NCBI RefSeq assembly: GCF_009674605.1
Contig: NZ_WKJO01000001.1
Span: 372,001-436,000 of the forward strand
Origin: Haloferax litoreum
Lineage (GTDB): Archaea; Halobacteriota; Halobacteria; Halobacteriales; Haloferacaceae
DNA: 64,000 nt
Direction of reading: 5' to 3'
Each line of letters starts with the position of its first letter. Within the stretch, counting starts at the first letter, position 1. Shown piece by piece: positions 1-8,529 of this stretch. A model generated the notes under the pieces. It had not been told where the DNA came from and did not search any database. It saw only the letters and a program-made list of their open reading frames with translations. The translations under genes and the position numbers were made by a program.

Positions 1-1
1 C

Positions 2-2260
2 GCCGCCCTCCGCCGACTCGCCCGCCGCGCCGGCAGTGTCACCATCGCCACAGACTACGACCGCGAAGGTGAACTCATCGGCAAGGAAGCGTACGAACTC
101 GTCCGCGAGGTGAACGAAGACGTACCCGTCGACCGGGTTCGGTTCTCTTCCATCACGAAACGCGAAGTGACGGAGGCGTTCGAGAACCCCGACGACCTGG
201 ACTTCGACCTCGCCGCCGCCGGCGAAGCACGACAGATTATCGACCTCGTGTGGGGGGCCGCCCTCACGCGATTCCTCTCACTCTCGGCCCGGCAACTCGG
301 CAACGACTTCATCTCCGTCGGCCGGGTGCAGGGGCCGACGCTGAAACTCATCGTCGACCGCGAACGCGAAATCGAGGCGTTCGACCCCGAGGACTACTGG
401 GAACTGTTCACCAACCTGACGAAGGACGCCGACGGGGCCGCCGAATCCTTCGAGGCCCAGTACTTCTACCTCGACGAGGACGGAACCGAAGCGGAACGTG
501 TCTGGGACGAAGCGGCCGCAGAGGAGGCCTATCAGACCCTCCTCGGCGTCGACGCCGCCGAGGTCACGTCCGTCAAGCGACGGACTCGCACGGACAAACC
601 ACCCGCGCCGTTCAATACGACGCAGTTCATCCGCGCCGCCGGGTCGATTGGCTACTCCGCCCAGCGAGCGATGAGTATCGCTGAAGACCTCTACACGGCA
701 GGGTACATCACCTACCCACGTACGGACAACACCGTCTACCCGGACGACTTGGACCCGCGCGAACTCCTCGGTGCGTTCGAGGGTGACCGCCGCTTCAAGG
801 AAGACGCCGAGTCCCTCCTCGAACAAGAGGAGATAGAACCGACCGAGGGCGACAACGAGACGACCGACCACCCGCCGATTCATCCGACTGGGGAACTCCC
901 CTCCGCGTCGGACCTCTCGGACGACGAGTGGGACGTGTACGAACTCGTCGTCCGTCGGTTCTTCGCAACCGTCGCAGAAGACGCCGTGTGGGAACACCTC
1001 CGCGTCGTCGCCGAGGCCGCCGGTCTCTCGATGAAGGCGAACGGCAAACGCCTCCTCGAAGCGGGGTACCACGAGGTCTACCCGTACTTCAACTCCACCG
1101 AATCGTTCGTCCCCGACGTGGAAGAAGGCGAATCGCTCGCCGTCACCGACACACACCTCGACGCCAAGCAGACCCAACCGCCGCGTCGCTACGGGCAGTC
1201 GCGTCTCATCGAGACGATGGAGCAGATGGGCATCGGGACGAAAGCGACCCGCCACGACGTGATTCAGAAACTCTACGACCGCGGCTATATCGAGAGCGAC
1301 CCGCCGCGTCCGACCCGCCTCGCGCGGGCCGTCGTGGAGGCGTCCGAAGACTTCGCGAAACTCATCGTGAGCGAGGAGATGACCTCCCAACTCGAATCCG
1401 ACATGATGGCTATCGCCCGCGGCGAGGCCACGCTGGAGGACGTCACCGACGAGTCCAAGGAGATTCTTCAGGACGTGTTCGAGGGGCTGATGGAGTCCCG
1501 AGAAGAACTCGGAAAGCAACTCCAAGACTCGCTGAAGGCCGACAAGACGGTCGGCCCGTGCCCCGACTGCGGCGGTGACCTCGTCGTCCGCAAGAGTCGC
1601 CGTGGGTCGTACTTCATCGGGTGTGACTCCTATCCCGACTGTACGTACACCCTCCCCCTCCCGTCGACGGGGAAACCGCTCATCATGGAAGAGACGTGTG
1701 ACGAACACGACCTGCACCACATCAAGATGCTCGCCGGGCGCAAGACGTTCGTCCACGGATGTCCGCTCTGCAAGGCCGAAGAGGCAGACGAGGAAGACGA
1801 CTTGGTCATCGGCGCGTGCCCCGAGTGCGGTGAAGAACACGGGGGAGAACTCGCTATCAAGCGCCTCCGTTCCGGGTCTCGCCTCGTCGGGTGTACTCGC
1901 TACCCCGACTGCGACTACTCGCTTCCACTCCCGCGGCGGGGGGACATCGAAGTGACCGACGACTCGTGTGACGAACACGACCTACCGGAACTTCGCATCA
2001 CCTACGACGGTGACCGCGAACCGTGGGAACTCGGCTGCCCCATCTGTAACTTCCGTGAGTACCAGGCCCAGCAGAACGGCGAAGGCGGGTCGGAGTTAGA
2101 GAGCATCAAGGGCATCGGTGCGAAGACCGCCGAGAAGTTGAAAGACGCCGGTATCGAGGACGTGAAGACGCTGAAGGCGGCCGAACCGGACGATATCGCC
2201 GCGAAAGTCGAGGGTATCGGTGCCGACACGGTCCGAAAGTGGCAGTCTGCCGCTGACTAA
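2..2260 (+). CDS. topA: DNA topoisomerase I (type IA), 5'-truncated by window edge
   Basis: Type IA topoisomerase that relaxes negatively supercoiled DNA by transient cleavage of one strand. The reading frame is open from base 2, so the N-terminus lies outside the window. The TOPRIM acidic motif DYDREGE is visible near base 52. The catalytic tyrosine sits in the conserved motif GYITYPRTDN near base 703. The C-terminal part carries two four-cysteine zinc ribbons (CPDC...CDSYPDC at about 1560-1640 and CPEC...CTRYPDC at about 1820-1910) and ends in a helix-hairpin-helix pair (SIKGIGAKTAEKLKDAGIED) that should bind DNA. It stops with TAA and stands alone before the lipid gene downstream. Only the beginning is missing; no frameshift is seen. 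Confidence 0.95.
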   Translation, partial: AALRRLARRAGSVTIATDYDREGELIGKEAYELVREVNEDVPVDRVRFSSITKREVTEAFENPDDLDFDLAAAGEARQIIDLVWGAALTRFLSLSARQLGNDFISVGRVQGPTLKLIVDREREIEAFDPEDYWELFTNLTKDADGAAESFEAQYFYLDEDGTEAERVWDEAAAEEAYQTLLGVDAAEVTSVKRRTRTDKPPAPFNTTQFIRAAGSIGYSAQRAMSIAEDLYTAGYITYPRTDNTVYPDDLDPRELLGAFEGDRRFKEDAESLLEQEEIEPTEGDNETTDHPPIHPTGELPSASDLSDDEWDVYELVVRRFFATVAEDAVWEHLRVVAEAAGLSMKANGKRLLEAGYHEVYPYFNSTESFVPDVEEGESLAVTDTHLDAKQTQPPRRYGQSRLIETMEQMGIGTKATRHDVIQKLYDRGYIESDPPRPTRLARAVVEASEDFAKLIVSEEMTSQLESDMMAIARGEATLEDVTDESKEILQDVFEGLMESREELGKQLQDSLKADKTVGPCPDCGGDLVVRKSRRGSYFIGCDSYPDCTYTLPLPSTGKPLIMEETCDEHDLHHIKMLAGRKTFVHGCPLCKAEEADEEDDLVIGACPECGEEHGGELAIKRLRSGSRLVGCTRYPDCDYSLPLPRRGDIEVTDDSCDEHDLPELRITYDGDREPWELGCPICNFREYQAQQNGEGGSELESIKGIGAKTAEKLKDAGIEDVKTLKAAEPDDIAAKVEGIGADTVRKWQSAAD

Positions 2261-2365
2261 TTACAGTTCGATAGCACCGCTCACACGGCGATACATGTCG
2301 TCTCTGACACTGCGCGCCCAAAACTTCCGCACGCTTTTTAGGCCCCCTCCGGCATAGAGCGACCA

Positions 2366-3091
2366 ATGAGCTATCCGTGGGAAGACTGGGACCACATCAC
2401 CAAAATCGACCCAGACAAGGACCTGGTGGACGGCGAGACGTTCGAAGACGTGTGTGAGACGGGCACCGACGCCCTCGAAATCGGGGGCACGCTCGATATC
2501 ACCGAAGAGAAGATGGAACGCGTCATCGAGGCGACGGCGAAGTACGACGTGCCCATCTATCAGGAACCGTCGAACCCCGGCGTCGTCATCGACGACGACC
2601 GGCTAGACGGCTACCTCATCCCGACGGTGTTCAACGCGAGCGACTCGTTCTGGATTACCGGCGCGCACAAAGAGTGGGTCCGCATCGAAGACGGTCTCGA
2701 CTGGGACCGTACCCACACCGAGGCGTACATCGTGATGAACCCCGACTCGTCGGTCGCCGAGTACACCGAGGCAGACACGGACCAGTCGGCCGAAGACGTG
2801 GCCTCGTTCGCCCGCGTCGCCGAGAAGATGTTCGGCCAGAAGATAATCTACGTCGAATACTCCGGCACCTACGGCGACCCCGAGAAGGTGGCCGCGGCCC
2901 ACGACGCACTCGACGAGTCGACGCTGTTCTACGGCGGCGGCATCCACGACTACGACTCTGCCTACGAGATGGGCCAGCACTCCGACGTCGTCATCGTCGG
3001 CAACCTTCTGCACGACAAAGGCGTCGACGCGGTCCGTGAGACGGTCGAAGGCGCGAAAGACGCGTCTGCGGAACTCGTCGACGCAGAGTAA
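2366..3091 (+). CDS. Geranylgeranylglyceryl phosphate synthase (GGGPS, PcrB family)
   Basis: A TIM-barrel prenyltransferase that joins geranylgeranyl diphosphate to sn-glycerol-1-phosphate, the first committed step of archaeal ether-lipid synthesis. The 241-aa protein has the family pattern: the N-terminal acidic motif KIDPDK, the glycine-rich strand DALEIGGT, the YVEYSGTYG segment and the phosphate-binding end [14 protein letters not shown]...VVIVGN. The ATG start lies 31 bp after an AT-rich stretch (TTTTTAGG), which fits a short or absent leader. Length and motifs match haloarchaeal GGGPS. The next gene is convergent, so the gene is probably monocistronic. Confidence 0.93.
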   Translation: MSYPWEDWDHITKIDPDKDLVDGETFEDVCETGTDALEIGGTLDITEEKMERVIEATAKYDVPIYQEPSNPGVVIDDDRLDGYLIPTVFNASDSFWITGAHKEWVRIEDGLDWDRTHTEAYIVMNPDSSVAEYTEADTDQSAEDVASFARVAEKMFGQKIIYVEYSGTYGDPEKVAAAHDALDESTLFYGGGIHDYDSAYEMGQHSDVVIVGNLLHDKGVDAVRETVEGAKDASAELVDAE

Positions 3092-3131
3092 CCCGGCGGG
3101 ACGGCGGCGAACTGACCGCACACTCTTCTGT

Positions 3132-3866
3132 TTACGCCGACCCGACCGCGTCTCTCTCCGGTTCGTGAGTCGGCCGAAGTGCACGCTTCGAGACGACGTT
3201 CGTCCCACGACCGAGGAGCGTCGCGGCCGCGACGAGCGTCACGAACGACACGCCCGCCGTGAGTACGACGCCGACGAGAGGGACCGTCCCGACGAGGAAC
3301 CCGAGCAGTCGACCGCCGAAGACGACGAGCGCCGACGCGGACACGACCGAGAAAAACGCTCGGTCACCGACGAGCGCACGGGTCACGGGGACGGCGGCGA
3401 CGAGAGACTGCTCACGGGCGAGCGCAACCGTCGCAGCGGCACCGATGTACGTCCCAGCGAGTGCGGCGAGTCCCGCGACGACGAGACCGGCCACGTCAAA
3501 CGCAGAGAATCCCAGATACTGGAGTGTTCGCGGGTCGGCGACAGCGGCGAACACCGTGAGCGGTGTGGACGACGAACCGAGGACTGCGCCAGCGATGGCG
3601 ATTGCTGGCAATTGGAGCACGACGAGAACGACCGAGAGGCGTATCCCCTCGACACCCATGCCGAGAACGCCGTCGAACGTCGAGAGCGTGGCCTCGTCGC
3701 GACTGCCGGCGCGGACGAGTCTGGCGACGTAGCCAGCGAGGAGAACGCCGGCCAGCGGCGTCGTGAACGATGCGAGTGTTACGAGGACGCCGATGGCGAC
3801 GCTATCGAACGAGGTGTCCGCAGCGAACGGGAGTGCGACGGCGGTTTCGAGGTCTGACAGGTCCAT
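3132..3866 (-). CDS. DUF4013 family membrane protein
   Basis: A 244-aa integral membrane protein of unknown function. The start MDLSDLETAVALPF is chosen because a TATA box (3893-3903) lies about 30 bp upstream, giving a nearly leaderless mRNA; the frame runs further upstream but lacks a credible start. The pattern of five or six hydrophobic segments, with the motif LLAGYVARLVRAG and a following acidic stretch before the next helix, is what I associate with DUF4013. The neighbours (GGGPS, cupin) give no functional clue. Confidence 0.72.
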   Translation of the reverse strand: MDLSDLETAVALPFAADTSFDSVAIGVLVTLASFTTPLAGVLLAGYVARLVRAGSRDEATLSTFDGVLGMGVEGIRLSVVLVVLQLPAIAIAGAVLGSSSTPLTVFAAVADPRTLQYLGFSAFDVAGLVVAGLAALAGTYIGAAATVALAREQSLVAAVPVTRALVGDRAFFSVVSASALVVFGGRLLGFLVGTVPLVGVVLTAGVSFVTLVAAATLLGRGTNVVSKRALRPTHEPERDAVGSA

Positions 3867-3892
3867 GTTCGAGGCGGAGTGGTCCCGGTTTC

Positions 3893-3903
3893 GTATATAA
3901 ACC
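3893..3903 (-). promoter_or_regulatory. TATA box of the DUF4013 gene
   Basis: GGTTTATATAC on the minus strand, 27-37 bp upstream of the ATG at 3866. The spacing is right for a leaderless haloarchaeal transcript and supports that start over upstream in-frame codons. Confidence 0.6.
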
Positions 3904-3918
3904 TCCGCAGGCGGGTGG

Positions 3919-4500
3919 CTACTCTTCTTCAGTCGGTTCACCTTCGGTCGATTCATCCTCAGTCGGTTCCCCGTCCCAGTAGCCGACTGCGGCGTCGCGC
4001 GGGAAGTAGTCGTGGAGCGTTCGCTGGTCTTTGTCGCCGCCGGGTGCGGCACCGCAGAAGACACCGACTTTGTCCGAGTCGGGGTAGACGGTCACGTCGG
4101 GGTGGTTCATCGTCGAGAGGGCGAGGTACCGAAGCGGTTCGTCGCCGTCGTTCTCCACCTGCCGGACGTACTCCGCTCCCGCTGGCAGGGCGACGTACGC
4201 CCCCGGTTCGAGCGCGAGGGTAGATGCGCCTTCGCGGGTGTGGAGCGTCCCCGACCCGGAGAGGACGTACACTGCCTCTTCGTTTCCTTCGTGATAGTGT
4301 GTCGGCCACGGGCGCTTGCCCGGCGGGACTTCGTAGAGCGAACACCCGATGTCGCGCCCGCCTGCCGCCGCGCCGAGTTGTTTCCGTCGGAAGGCGAACC
4401 GGGTGCCGCGTTCGGTCTCGCGCCAGTCGAGGTCCTGTTCGCAGACGGCAATCGGGGTGTTCGGTGTCTCGTCTGCGGGCGACGTCGTATCGGGTCCCAT
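3919..4500 (-). CDS. Cupin-domain protein
   Basis: A 193-aa single-domain cupin. The metal-binding motif 1 is seen as [19 protein letters not shown] (two His, a Glu, and the downstream Gly), and motif 2 as [16 protein letters not shown]. The latter has no obvious His, so metal binding may be altered. The family covers sugar isomerases, dioxygenases and sensors, and no substrate can be named. The C-terminus is a low-complexity acidic tail with a repeated pattern ([16 protein letters not shown]), typical of halophile surface acidity. The gene is divergent from aspS, with starts about 100 bp apart. Confidence 0.82.
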   Translation of the reverse strand: MGPDTTSPADETPNTPIAVCEQDLDWRETERGTRFAFRRKQLGAAAGGRDIGCSLYEVPPGKRPWPTHYHEGNEEAVYVLSGSGTLHTREGASTLALEPGAYVALPAGAEYVRQVENDGDEPLRYLALSTMNHPDVTVYPDSDKVGVFCGAAPGGDKDQRTLHDYFPRDAAVGYWDGEPTEDESTEGEPTEEE

Positions 4501-4599
4501 AGTCTGACTGACACACTGCTCGACAAAGTAACATGGTACCGAGTACCTCGCGGAGTCGAAACGACCGTATTTATCACGCGCGGTCCGGAATCACGTCGT

Positions 4600-5904
4600 A
4601 TGCGAAACCGAACGTACACGGCCGACGCCGAGCCTGGCGACACGGTCACCGTCGCCGGCTGGGTACACGAGATTCGTGACCTCGGCGGCATCGCGTTCCT
4701 GATTCTCCGGGACACCACCGGCAAGATTCAGGTCAAATTCGAGAAGGACGAGATGGACGACGAACTCGTCGAGACGGGCCTCGGTGTCCACCGCGAGAGC
4801 GTCATCACCGTCACCGGTGACGTCGCAGAAGAACCCCGCGCACCGACGGGCGTCGAAGTCACACCCGAGAGCCTCGACGTCGTCGCGGAAGCCGAAGCGC
4901 AACTCCCCCTCGACCCCTCCGGGAAGGTCGACGCCGAACTCTCGACGCGCCTCGACAACCGCACGCTCGACCTGCGCAAGGACGAAGTGAAGGCCATCTT
5001 CGAGATTCGCGCCGAGGTCCAGCGCGCCGTCCGCGAGAAGTTCCGCGACCTCCGCGCTACCGAAATCAATACGCCGAAAATCGTCGCCACCGGGACCGAA
5101 GGCGGCACCGAACTCTTCCCCATCACGTACTTCGGCAAAGAGGCGTTCATGAACCAGTCGCCCCAGCTCTTCAAGCAGCTGATGGTCGGCTCTGGTCTCG
5201 AACGCGTCTTCGAAGTCGGCCCAATCTTCCGCGCAGAAGAACACAACACGCCGCGCCACCTCAACGAGGCGACCTCCATCGACTTCGAGTCGGCATTCAT
5301 CGACCACACCGAAGCGATGGACGTGTGTGAGGCAGTCGTCAAGGCCGCCTACGAGGCTGTCGAAGAGAACTGCCAGGACGAACTCGAAGCGCTCGACCTC
5401 GCCGAGGAGTTCGAAGCGCCGTCCGGCGAGTTCCCGCGTCTCACCTACGAGGAGGCCATCCAGCGCATCAACGCGACGGGTGAACTCGACGAGCAACTCG
5501 TCTGGGGCGACGACCTGCCCACGGAAGGTGAGAAGGCGCTCGGCGACGACGTCGGCGAGCACTACTTCATCACCGACTGGCCGAGCGAAATCAAGCCGTT
5601 CTACATCAAGGACCACGACGACGACGAGACCCTCTCGACGGGCTTCGACATGATGCACCCGAACATGGAACTCGTCTCCGGTGGCCAGCGTGAACACCGC
5701 TACGACCACCTCGTCGCTGGCTTCGAACAGCAGGGCCTCGACCCCGACGCGTTCGAATACTACACGAAGATGTTCAAGTACGGCATGCCCCCGCACGCAG
5801 GCTTCGGCCTCGGCGGCGAGCGTCTCATCATGACGATGCTCGGACTGGAGAACATCCGCGAGGCCGTTCTGTTCCCGCGTGATCGCCAACGTCTGAGCCC
5901 TTAA
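4600..5904 (+). CDS. aspS: Aspartate--tRNA ligase (archaeal AspRS)
   Basis: Charges tRNA-Asp; many archaeal enzymes of this type also charge tRNA-Asn. The 434-aa protein begins with an OB-fold anticodon-binding domain (about 1-105: [20 protein letters not shown]). The class II catalytic core follows, with motif 1 around [19 protein letters not shown], motif 2 in [20 protein letters not shown] and motif 3 in [19 protein letters not shown]. It ends with the conserved [11 protein letters not shown]. The ATG at 4600 is preferred because upstream in-frame sequence overlaps the divergent cupin gene. The stop codon lies inside the perfect palindrome GCCCTTAAGGGC, and diverged copies of the gene's last codons recur three times downstream. 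Confidence 0.95.
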   Translation: MRNRTYTADAEPGDTVTVAGWVHEIRDLGGIAFLILRDTTGKIQVKFEKDEMDDELVETGLGVHRESVITVTGDVAEEPRAPTGVEVTPESLDVVAEAEAQLPLDPSGKVDAELSTRLDNRTLDLRKDEVKAIFEIRAEVQRAVREKFRDLRATEINTPKIVATGTEGGTELFPITYFGKEAFMNQSPQLFKQLMVGSGLERVFEVGPIFRAEEHNTPRHLNEATSIDFESAFIDHTEAMDVCEAVVKAAYEAVEENCQDELEALDLAEEFEAPSGEFPRLTYEEAIQRINATGELDEQLVWGDDLPTEGEKALGDDVGEHYFITDWPSEIKPFYIKDHDDDETLSTGFDMMHPNMELVSGGQREHRYDHLVAGFEQQGLDPDAFEYYTKMFKYGMPPHAGFGLGGERLIMTMLGLENIREAVLFPRDRQRLSP

Positions 5905-5949
5905 GGGCGAAGACTTGGAGAGCCAGCGAGACGAACGAAGTGAGTCTCG

Positions 5950-5976
5950 CCGGACCGGCAGCGCCTGTCGCCGTAG
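5950..5976 (+). pseudogene. Remnant copy 1 of the AspRS C-terminal codons
   Basis: Reads P-D-R-Q-R-L-S-P-stop (CCG GAC CGG CAG CGC CTG TCG CCG TAG), matching the AspRS end (...R-D-R-Q-R-L-S-P-stop), with the Arg before Asp missing. Most codons differ from the genuine tail only at synonymous positions. It lies 46 bp beyond the true stop. Confidence 0.6.
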
Positions 5977-6032
5977 GTGACGGCGCAACGCGAGCGTGGG
6001 AGCAGCGAGCAAATCTCTGATTTGCGAGTGGG

Positions 6033-6059
6033 TTCCCGCGAGACCGCCAGCGTCTCTCC
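6033..6059 (+). pseudogene. Remnant copy 2 of the AspRS C-terminal codons
   Basis: Reads F-P-R-D-R-Q-R-L-S (TTC CCG CGA GAC CGC CAG CGT CTC TCC), the same residues as the AspRS tail with synonymous codon changes. The final Pro and stop are lost: the frame continues into the hairpin at 6050-6069. Confidence 0.62.
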
Positions 6060-6117
6060 GTAGAGACGCTCCGGGCGAGCGAGTGCTCGTCGGACGAACG
6101 ACGTGAGTCCGACGGTG

Positions 6118-6150
6118 TTCCCGCGAGACAGACAACGCCTGAGTCCGTAG
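6118..6150 (+). pseudogene. Remnant copy 3 of the AspRS C-terminal codons
   Basis: Reads [10 protein letters not shown]-stop, an exact protein match to the last ten residues of AspRS and a stop. Seven codons are changed, all synonymously (for example AGA for CGC, AGT for AGC, CCG for CCT), and TAG replaces TAA. This is the most complete displaced tail and abuts the 3' end of the toxin gene. Confidence 0.7.
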
Positions 6151-6171
6151 GCGACCGAAAATCAGTCTCGA

Positions 6172-6690
6172 CTATTCTTTCGCAGCCTCGTCGATGAGGC
6201 GGTAGGCTGTCTCTCGAAGTTCGCCAGTCATGTGCAGACCGTGTGAGTCGATTCGGCGGATGAGGTCTTTGGCCTCACTCGGGGGCAGTCCTTCGTGGAC
6301 GGCACGAACGACGACTCCGACAGTACCGGTGACAGTCGCACCAAGTCCTTCAGCGACAGTTCGGACACGCCGGTCGTCGGAGACGATGGCAATCGATTGG
6401 TCATGTTCGCGCCATCTGAGAACCTGCGCAATGAGCGCCACACCACCGTTTATCTCTTCTTCGTCGAGAATTTCTTTTGCCTTCGAATGTTCCGCTCGTA
6501 CTCCATCTCTCGAACGACGGGCACCCTCGTGCTTTAGTAGAGAGTGGAGATTGGTTGCCGCAGGTTCCGTGGTTATCTCGTGGTATACCTCAAGTTCCAC
6601 AACCACGTCACCGTCGAAGTTTAGCAACAACTCCAACTCCCCAACCGTCCCCAACGCTATCAGCGTCGACGCGTCCACGTAGATATCCAT
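6172..6690 (-). CDS. PIN-domain toxin-like protein (DUF3368 type)
   Basis: A 172-aa PIN-domain protein, the nuclease fold of VapC-like toxins. Acidic residues in the expected places are visible: an Asp in the first strand (MDIYVDASTLIALG), a mid-domain Glu in the segment EEINGGVALIAQ, and the Asp pair in AIVSDDRRVRTVAEGLG. The C-terminal part (VVVRAVHEGLPPSEAKDLIRRI) is like DUF3368 PIN proteins. It starts directly after the stop codon of the upstream UPF0175 gene (TAG followed by ATG, no gap), so the two are translationally linked as antitoxin and toxin. Targets are unknown, probably RNA. It sits just behind the AspRS-tail repeats. Confidence 0.78.
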   Translation of the reverse strand: MDIYVDASTLIALGTVGELELLLNFDGDVVVELEVYHEITTEPAATNLHSLLKHEGARRSRDGVRAEHSKAKEILDEEEINGGVALIAQVLRWREHDQSIAIVSDDRRVRTVAEGLGATVTGTVGVVVRAVHEGLPPSEAKDLIRRIDSHGLHMTGELRETAYRLIDEAAKE

Positions 6691-6993
6691 CTACAAGTCG
6701 AGTGCTGCGTCCGCCTCACGTTCTATTTCATCGGGCGACAACTGCGAGGTGAGGTTTCTGTCTCGGGCGATTTCGAACCACTCTCCCAAACTCACGCCCG
6801 CCAGACGGGCCGCTTGATTGAGCGAAACGTCCCCAGATTGGTATCGCTCGATAGCGACGCGAACCCGCAGTTCGCGGAGACCCTCTCCGAGCGCTTTCCG
6901 TATCACTGTACTCCGGTCTTCGCCTAGCAGTTCAGCCACGTCCTCCAGTTCATCTCGTTCGTCGTCGGGGATTCGAGCACTGATAGACGGCAT
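6691..6993 (-). CDS. UPF0175 family antitoxin-like protein
   Basis: A 100-aa small DNA-binding-type protein. The N-terminal half (ARIPDDERDELEDVAELLGEDRSTVIRKALGEGL) looks like a ribbon-helix-helix region. The second half has the UPF0175 signature AIERYQSGDVSLNQAARLAGVS...EWFEIARDRNL, a helix-turn-helix-like stretch. The start MPSISARIP is chosen over an upstream in-frame Met because a TATA-like sequence falls at the right distance for a leaderless mRNA. It is first in a two-gene operon with the PIN protein and likely neutralises it and represses the promoter; this is inferred from the family pairing. Confidence 0.78.
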   Translation of the reverse strand: MPSISARIPDDERDELEDVAELLGEDRSTVIRKALGEGLRELRVRVAIERYQSGDVSLNQAARLAGVSLGEWFEIARDRNLTSQLSPDEIEREADAALDL

Positions 6994-7012
6994 CTGTATA
7001 CATTGTATTACT

Positions 7013-7027
7013 GCGTATTCGTATTTG
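7013..7027 (-). promoter_or_regulatory. Probable promoter of the toxin-antitoxin operon
   Basis: AT-rich sequence CAAATACGAATAC on the minus strand, 20-34 bp before the antitoxin ATG at 6993. The overlapping TAATACAATGTATAC stretch nearer the gene could be an operator. Assigned by position only. Confidence 0.4.
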
Positions 7028-7081
7028 AACCTACGCACTGTCAGCGAAACAGTCGTTACCCCTCCGCCGAGTGACTACTGT

Positions 7082-7534
7082 ATGAGTGAACGTGGTCGCC
7101 GGAGAGACCGAGACGAGCGACCGATGAATATCGTCGACGACGAAGACGACGAAGGAACCCCACTCGAACAAATCGTCGCCGGTGTCGTCATGGCCCTCAC
7201 CTTCCTCGTCGGGTTCGGTCTCCTCGCACTCGGGAATCCATTTTTCTGGATTGCATTTCCCGTCGGTTTCGCCGGCGTCCTCCCGGCCGCTATCGGTCTC
7301 GTGAGGCTCTACGAGTCACGTCAGACCGAGGAAGCGGACGAAGCACAGTCAGGGACAGAAGACGCGTTGGCGACGCTTCGGCGACGCTACGCGAACGGGG
7401 AACTCACAGAAGAAGAGTTCGAAGAGAAGGTCGAGCGCCTGTTGGAGACCGAGACGGTCGCAGACGCCCGTAACGCGGTTTCGGCGCGTCGGATGCGCGA
7501 ACCCGAACCCGACGTGGAGTCAGAACAGAACTGA
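7082..7534 (+). CDS. SHOCT-domain membrane protein
   Basis: A 150-aa protein with a charged N-terminus (RGRRRDRDERP), two membrane segments (about residues 28-50 and 54-76), and a C-terminal SHOCT motif (LATLRRRYANGELTEEEFEEKVERLLE). SHOCT is a short oligomerisation motif common in archaeal membrane proteins. No function is known. The ATG at 7082 is taken because it is the first methionine after the divergent toxin-antitoxin promoter region. It may be a single-gene unit; pantoate kinase follows 75 bp later. Confidence 0.75.
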   Translation: MSERGRRRDRDERPMNIVDDEDDEGTPLEQIVAGVVMALTFLVGFGLLALGNPFFWIAFPVGFAGVLPAAIGLVRLYESRQTEEADEAQSGTEDALATLRRRYANGELTEEEFEEKVERLLETETVADARNAVSARRMREPEPDVESEQN

Positions 7535-7609
7535 ACTGAGGTGACAGCGGAGGCGTCCGAGCGAGACGAAACGCAACACCGTTAACCGACCCCCGTCGTA
7601 GGAAGACCG

Positions 7610-8443
7610 ATGAGCGACGACGCGACGGCTTTCGTCCCCGGTCACATTACGGGTTTCTTCAGCGCCCATCCCGACGACGACCCGGCAGTCGCAGGGTCGC
7701 GCGGCGCAGGTGTGACGCTCTCTGACGGCGTCACCGTCACCGTCGAACCGGCGGACAAATCGGTCGTCACCCTCGACGGCGAGGCTGTCGAGATGCCACC
7801 TGTCACCGACGTATTGGGTGCCCTCGGCGTGACCGCCGTGGTTCGCGCCGATAGCGAGTTACCCCTCGGTGCGGGGTTCGGCGTCTCAGGGGCGATGGCG
7901 CTCGGGTCGGCACTCGCGGCAAATGCCGTCTTCGAGTGTGGGCGGTCTGAGAACGAACTCGTCACGCTCGCCCACGAAGCGGAAGTCCGCGCAGGGACGG
8001 GACTCGGAGACGTCGTCGCACAGGCCCGCGGCGGCATGCCCATCCGTGTCGACCCCGGCGCACCGGGCCACGGTCGAATGGACGGTATCCCCGCGCGACC
8101 ACACATCGAGTACGTCGCCTTCGGTGGCCTCTCGACAGCAGACGTGCTCGCAGGCGATACGACCACACTCACCGCCGCGGGCGAGACGGCACTCGACGCA
8201 CTCCTCGAAGAACCGACCGTGGGACGCTTCCTCAGCGAATCCCGACGGTTCGCACGCGACGCGAATCTACTCACCGACCGTGTCGAGACAGCAATCGACG
8301 ACGTGCGAGACGCCGACGGCGACGCGTCGATGGCGATGCTCGGTGAGACAGTCTTCGCCGTTGGAACCGGTCTTTCGGACGCTGGGTACGACCCCGAGCG
8401 GTGTCGCATCCACCCTGCCGGAGCGACACTGCGGAGTGAGTGA
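7610..8443 (+). CDS. Pantoate kinase (GHMP family)
   Basis: Archaea make phosphopantothenate by phosphorylating pantoate first and then adding beta-alanine; this enzyme does the first step. The 277-aa protein shows the GHMP kinase phosphate-binding loop PLGAGFGVSGAMALGSAL (about residues 85-102), the N-terminal FVPGHITGFFSAH and the C-terminal IHPAGATLR segment. The next gene is the partner ligase, 86 bp downstream on the same strand. Together they form the archaeal coenzyme A entry route. Confidence 0.9.
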   Translation: MSDDATAFVPGHITGFFSAHPDDDPAVAGSRGAGVTLSDGVTVTVEPADKSVVTLDGEAVEMPPVTDVLGALGVTAVVRADSELPLGAGFGVSGAMALGSALAANAVFECGRSENELVTLAHEAEVRAGTGLGDVVAQARGGMPIRVDPGAPGHGRMDGIPARPHIEYVAFGGLSTADVLAGDTTTLTAAGETALDALLEEPTVGRFLSESRRFARDANLLTDRVETAIDDVRDADGDASMAMLGETVFAVGTGLSDAGYDPERCRIHPAGATLRSE

Positions 8444-8529
8444 GTAAGTGAAGGTCGATTCGCGTTCTGCGTGAGTTCTGCATCCGCGATGAGAAAACGT
8501 GTTACTCTCCGAGTGACGACCCTCCGTCA

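Larger units (their letters stand above)
5897..6153. repeat. Chain of about eight short hairpins after aspS
   Basis: Successive inverted repeats fill the gap between aspS and the toxin-antitoxin genes. Perfect stems are: 5897-5908 (GCCC/GGGC around the aspS stop), 5927-5949 (CGAGAC/GTCTCG), 6009-6025 (GCAAAT/ATTTGC), 6050-6069 (GCGTCTCT/AGAGACGC), 6076-6089 (CGAGC/GCTCG), 6089-6113 (GTCGGAC/GTCCGAC) and 6136-6153 (CGCCT/AGGCG). An imperfect stem lies at 5961-5986. Two loops share the GAACGA..GTGAG pattern, reminiscent of REP-type palindromes in haloarchaeal genomes. The stretch has no coding gene. Confidence 0.8.

Noticed and set aside
278-1978. 566-codon minus-strand frame opposite topA
   Set aside because: Antisense to the zinc-ribbon and catalytic parts of topoisomerase I; no motif of its own.
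4591-6135. 514-codon minus-strand frame opposite aspS
   Set aside because: It is the antisense of AspRS, runs into the hairpin region and shows no recognisable domain.
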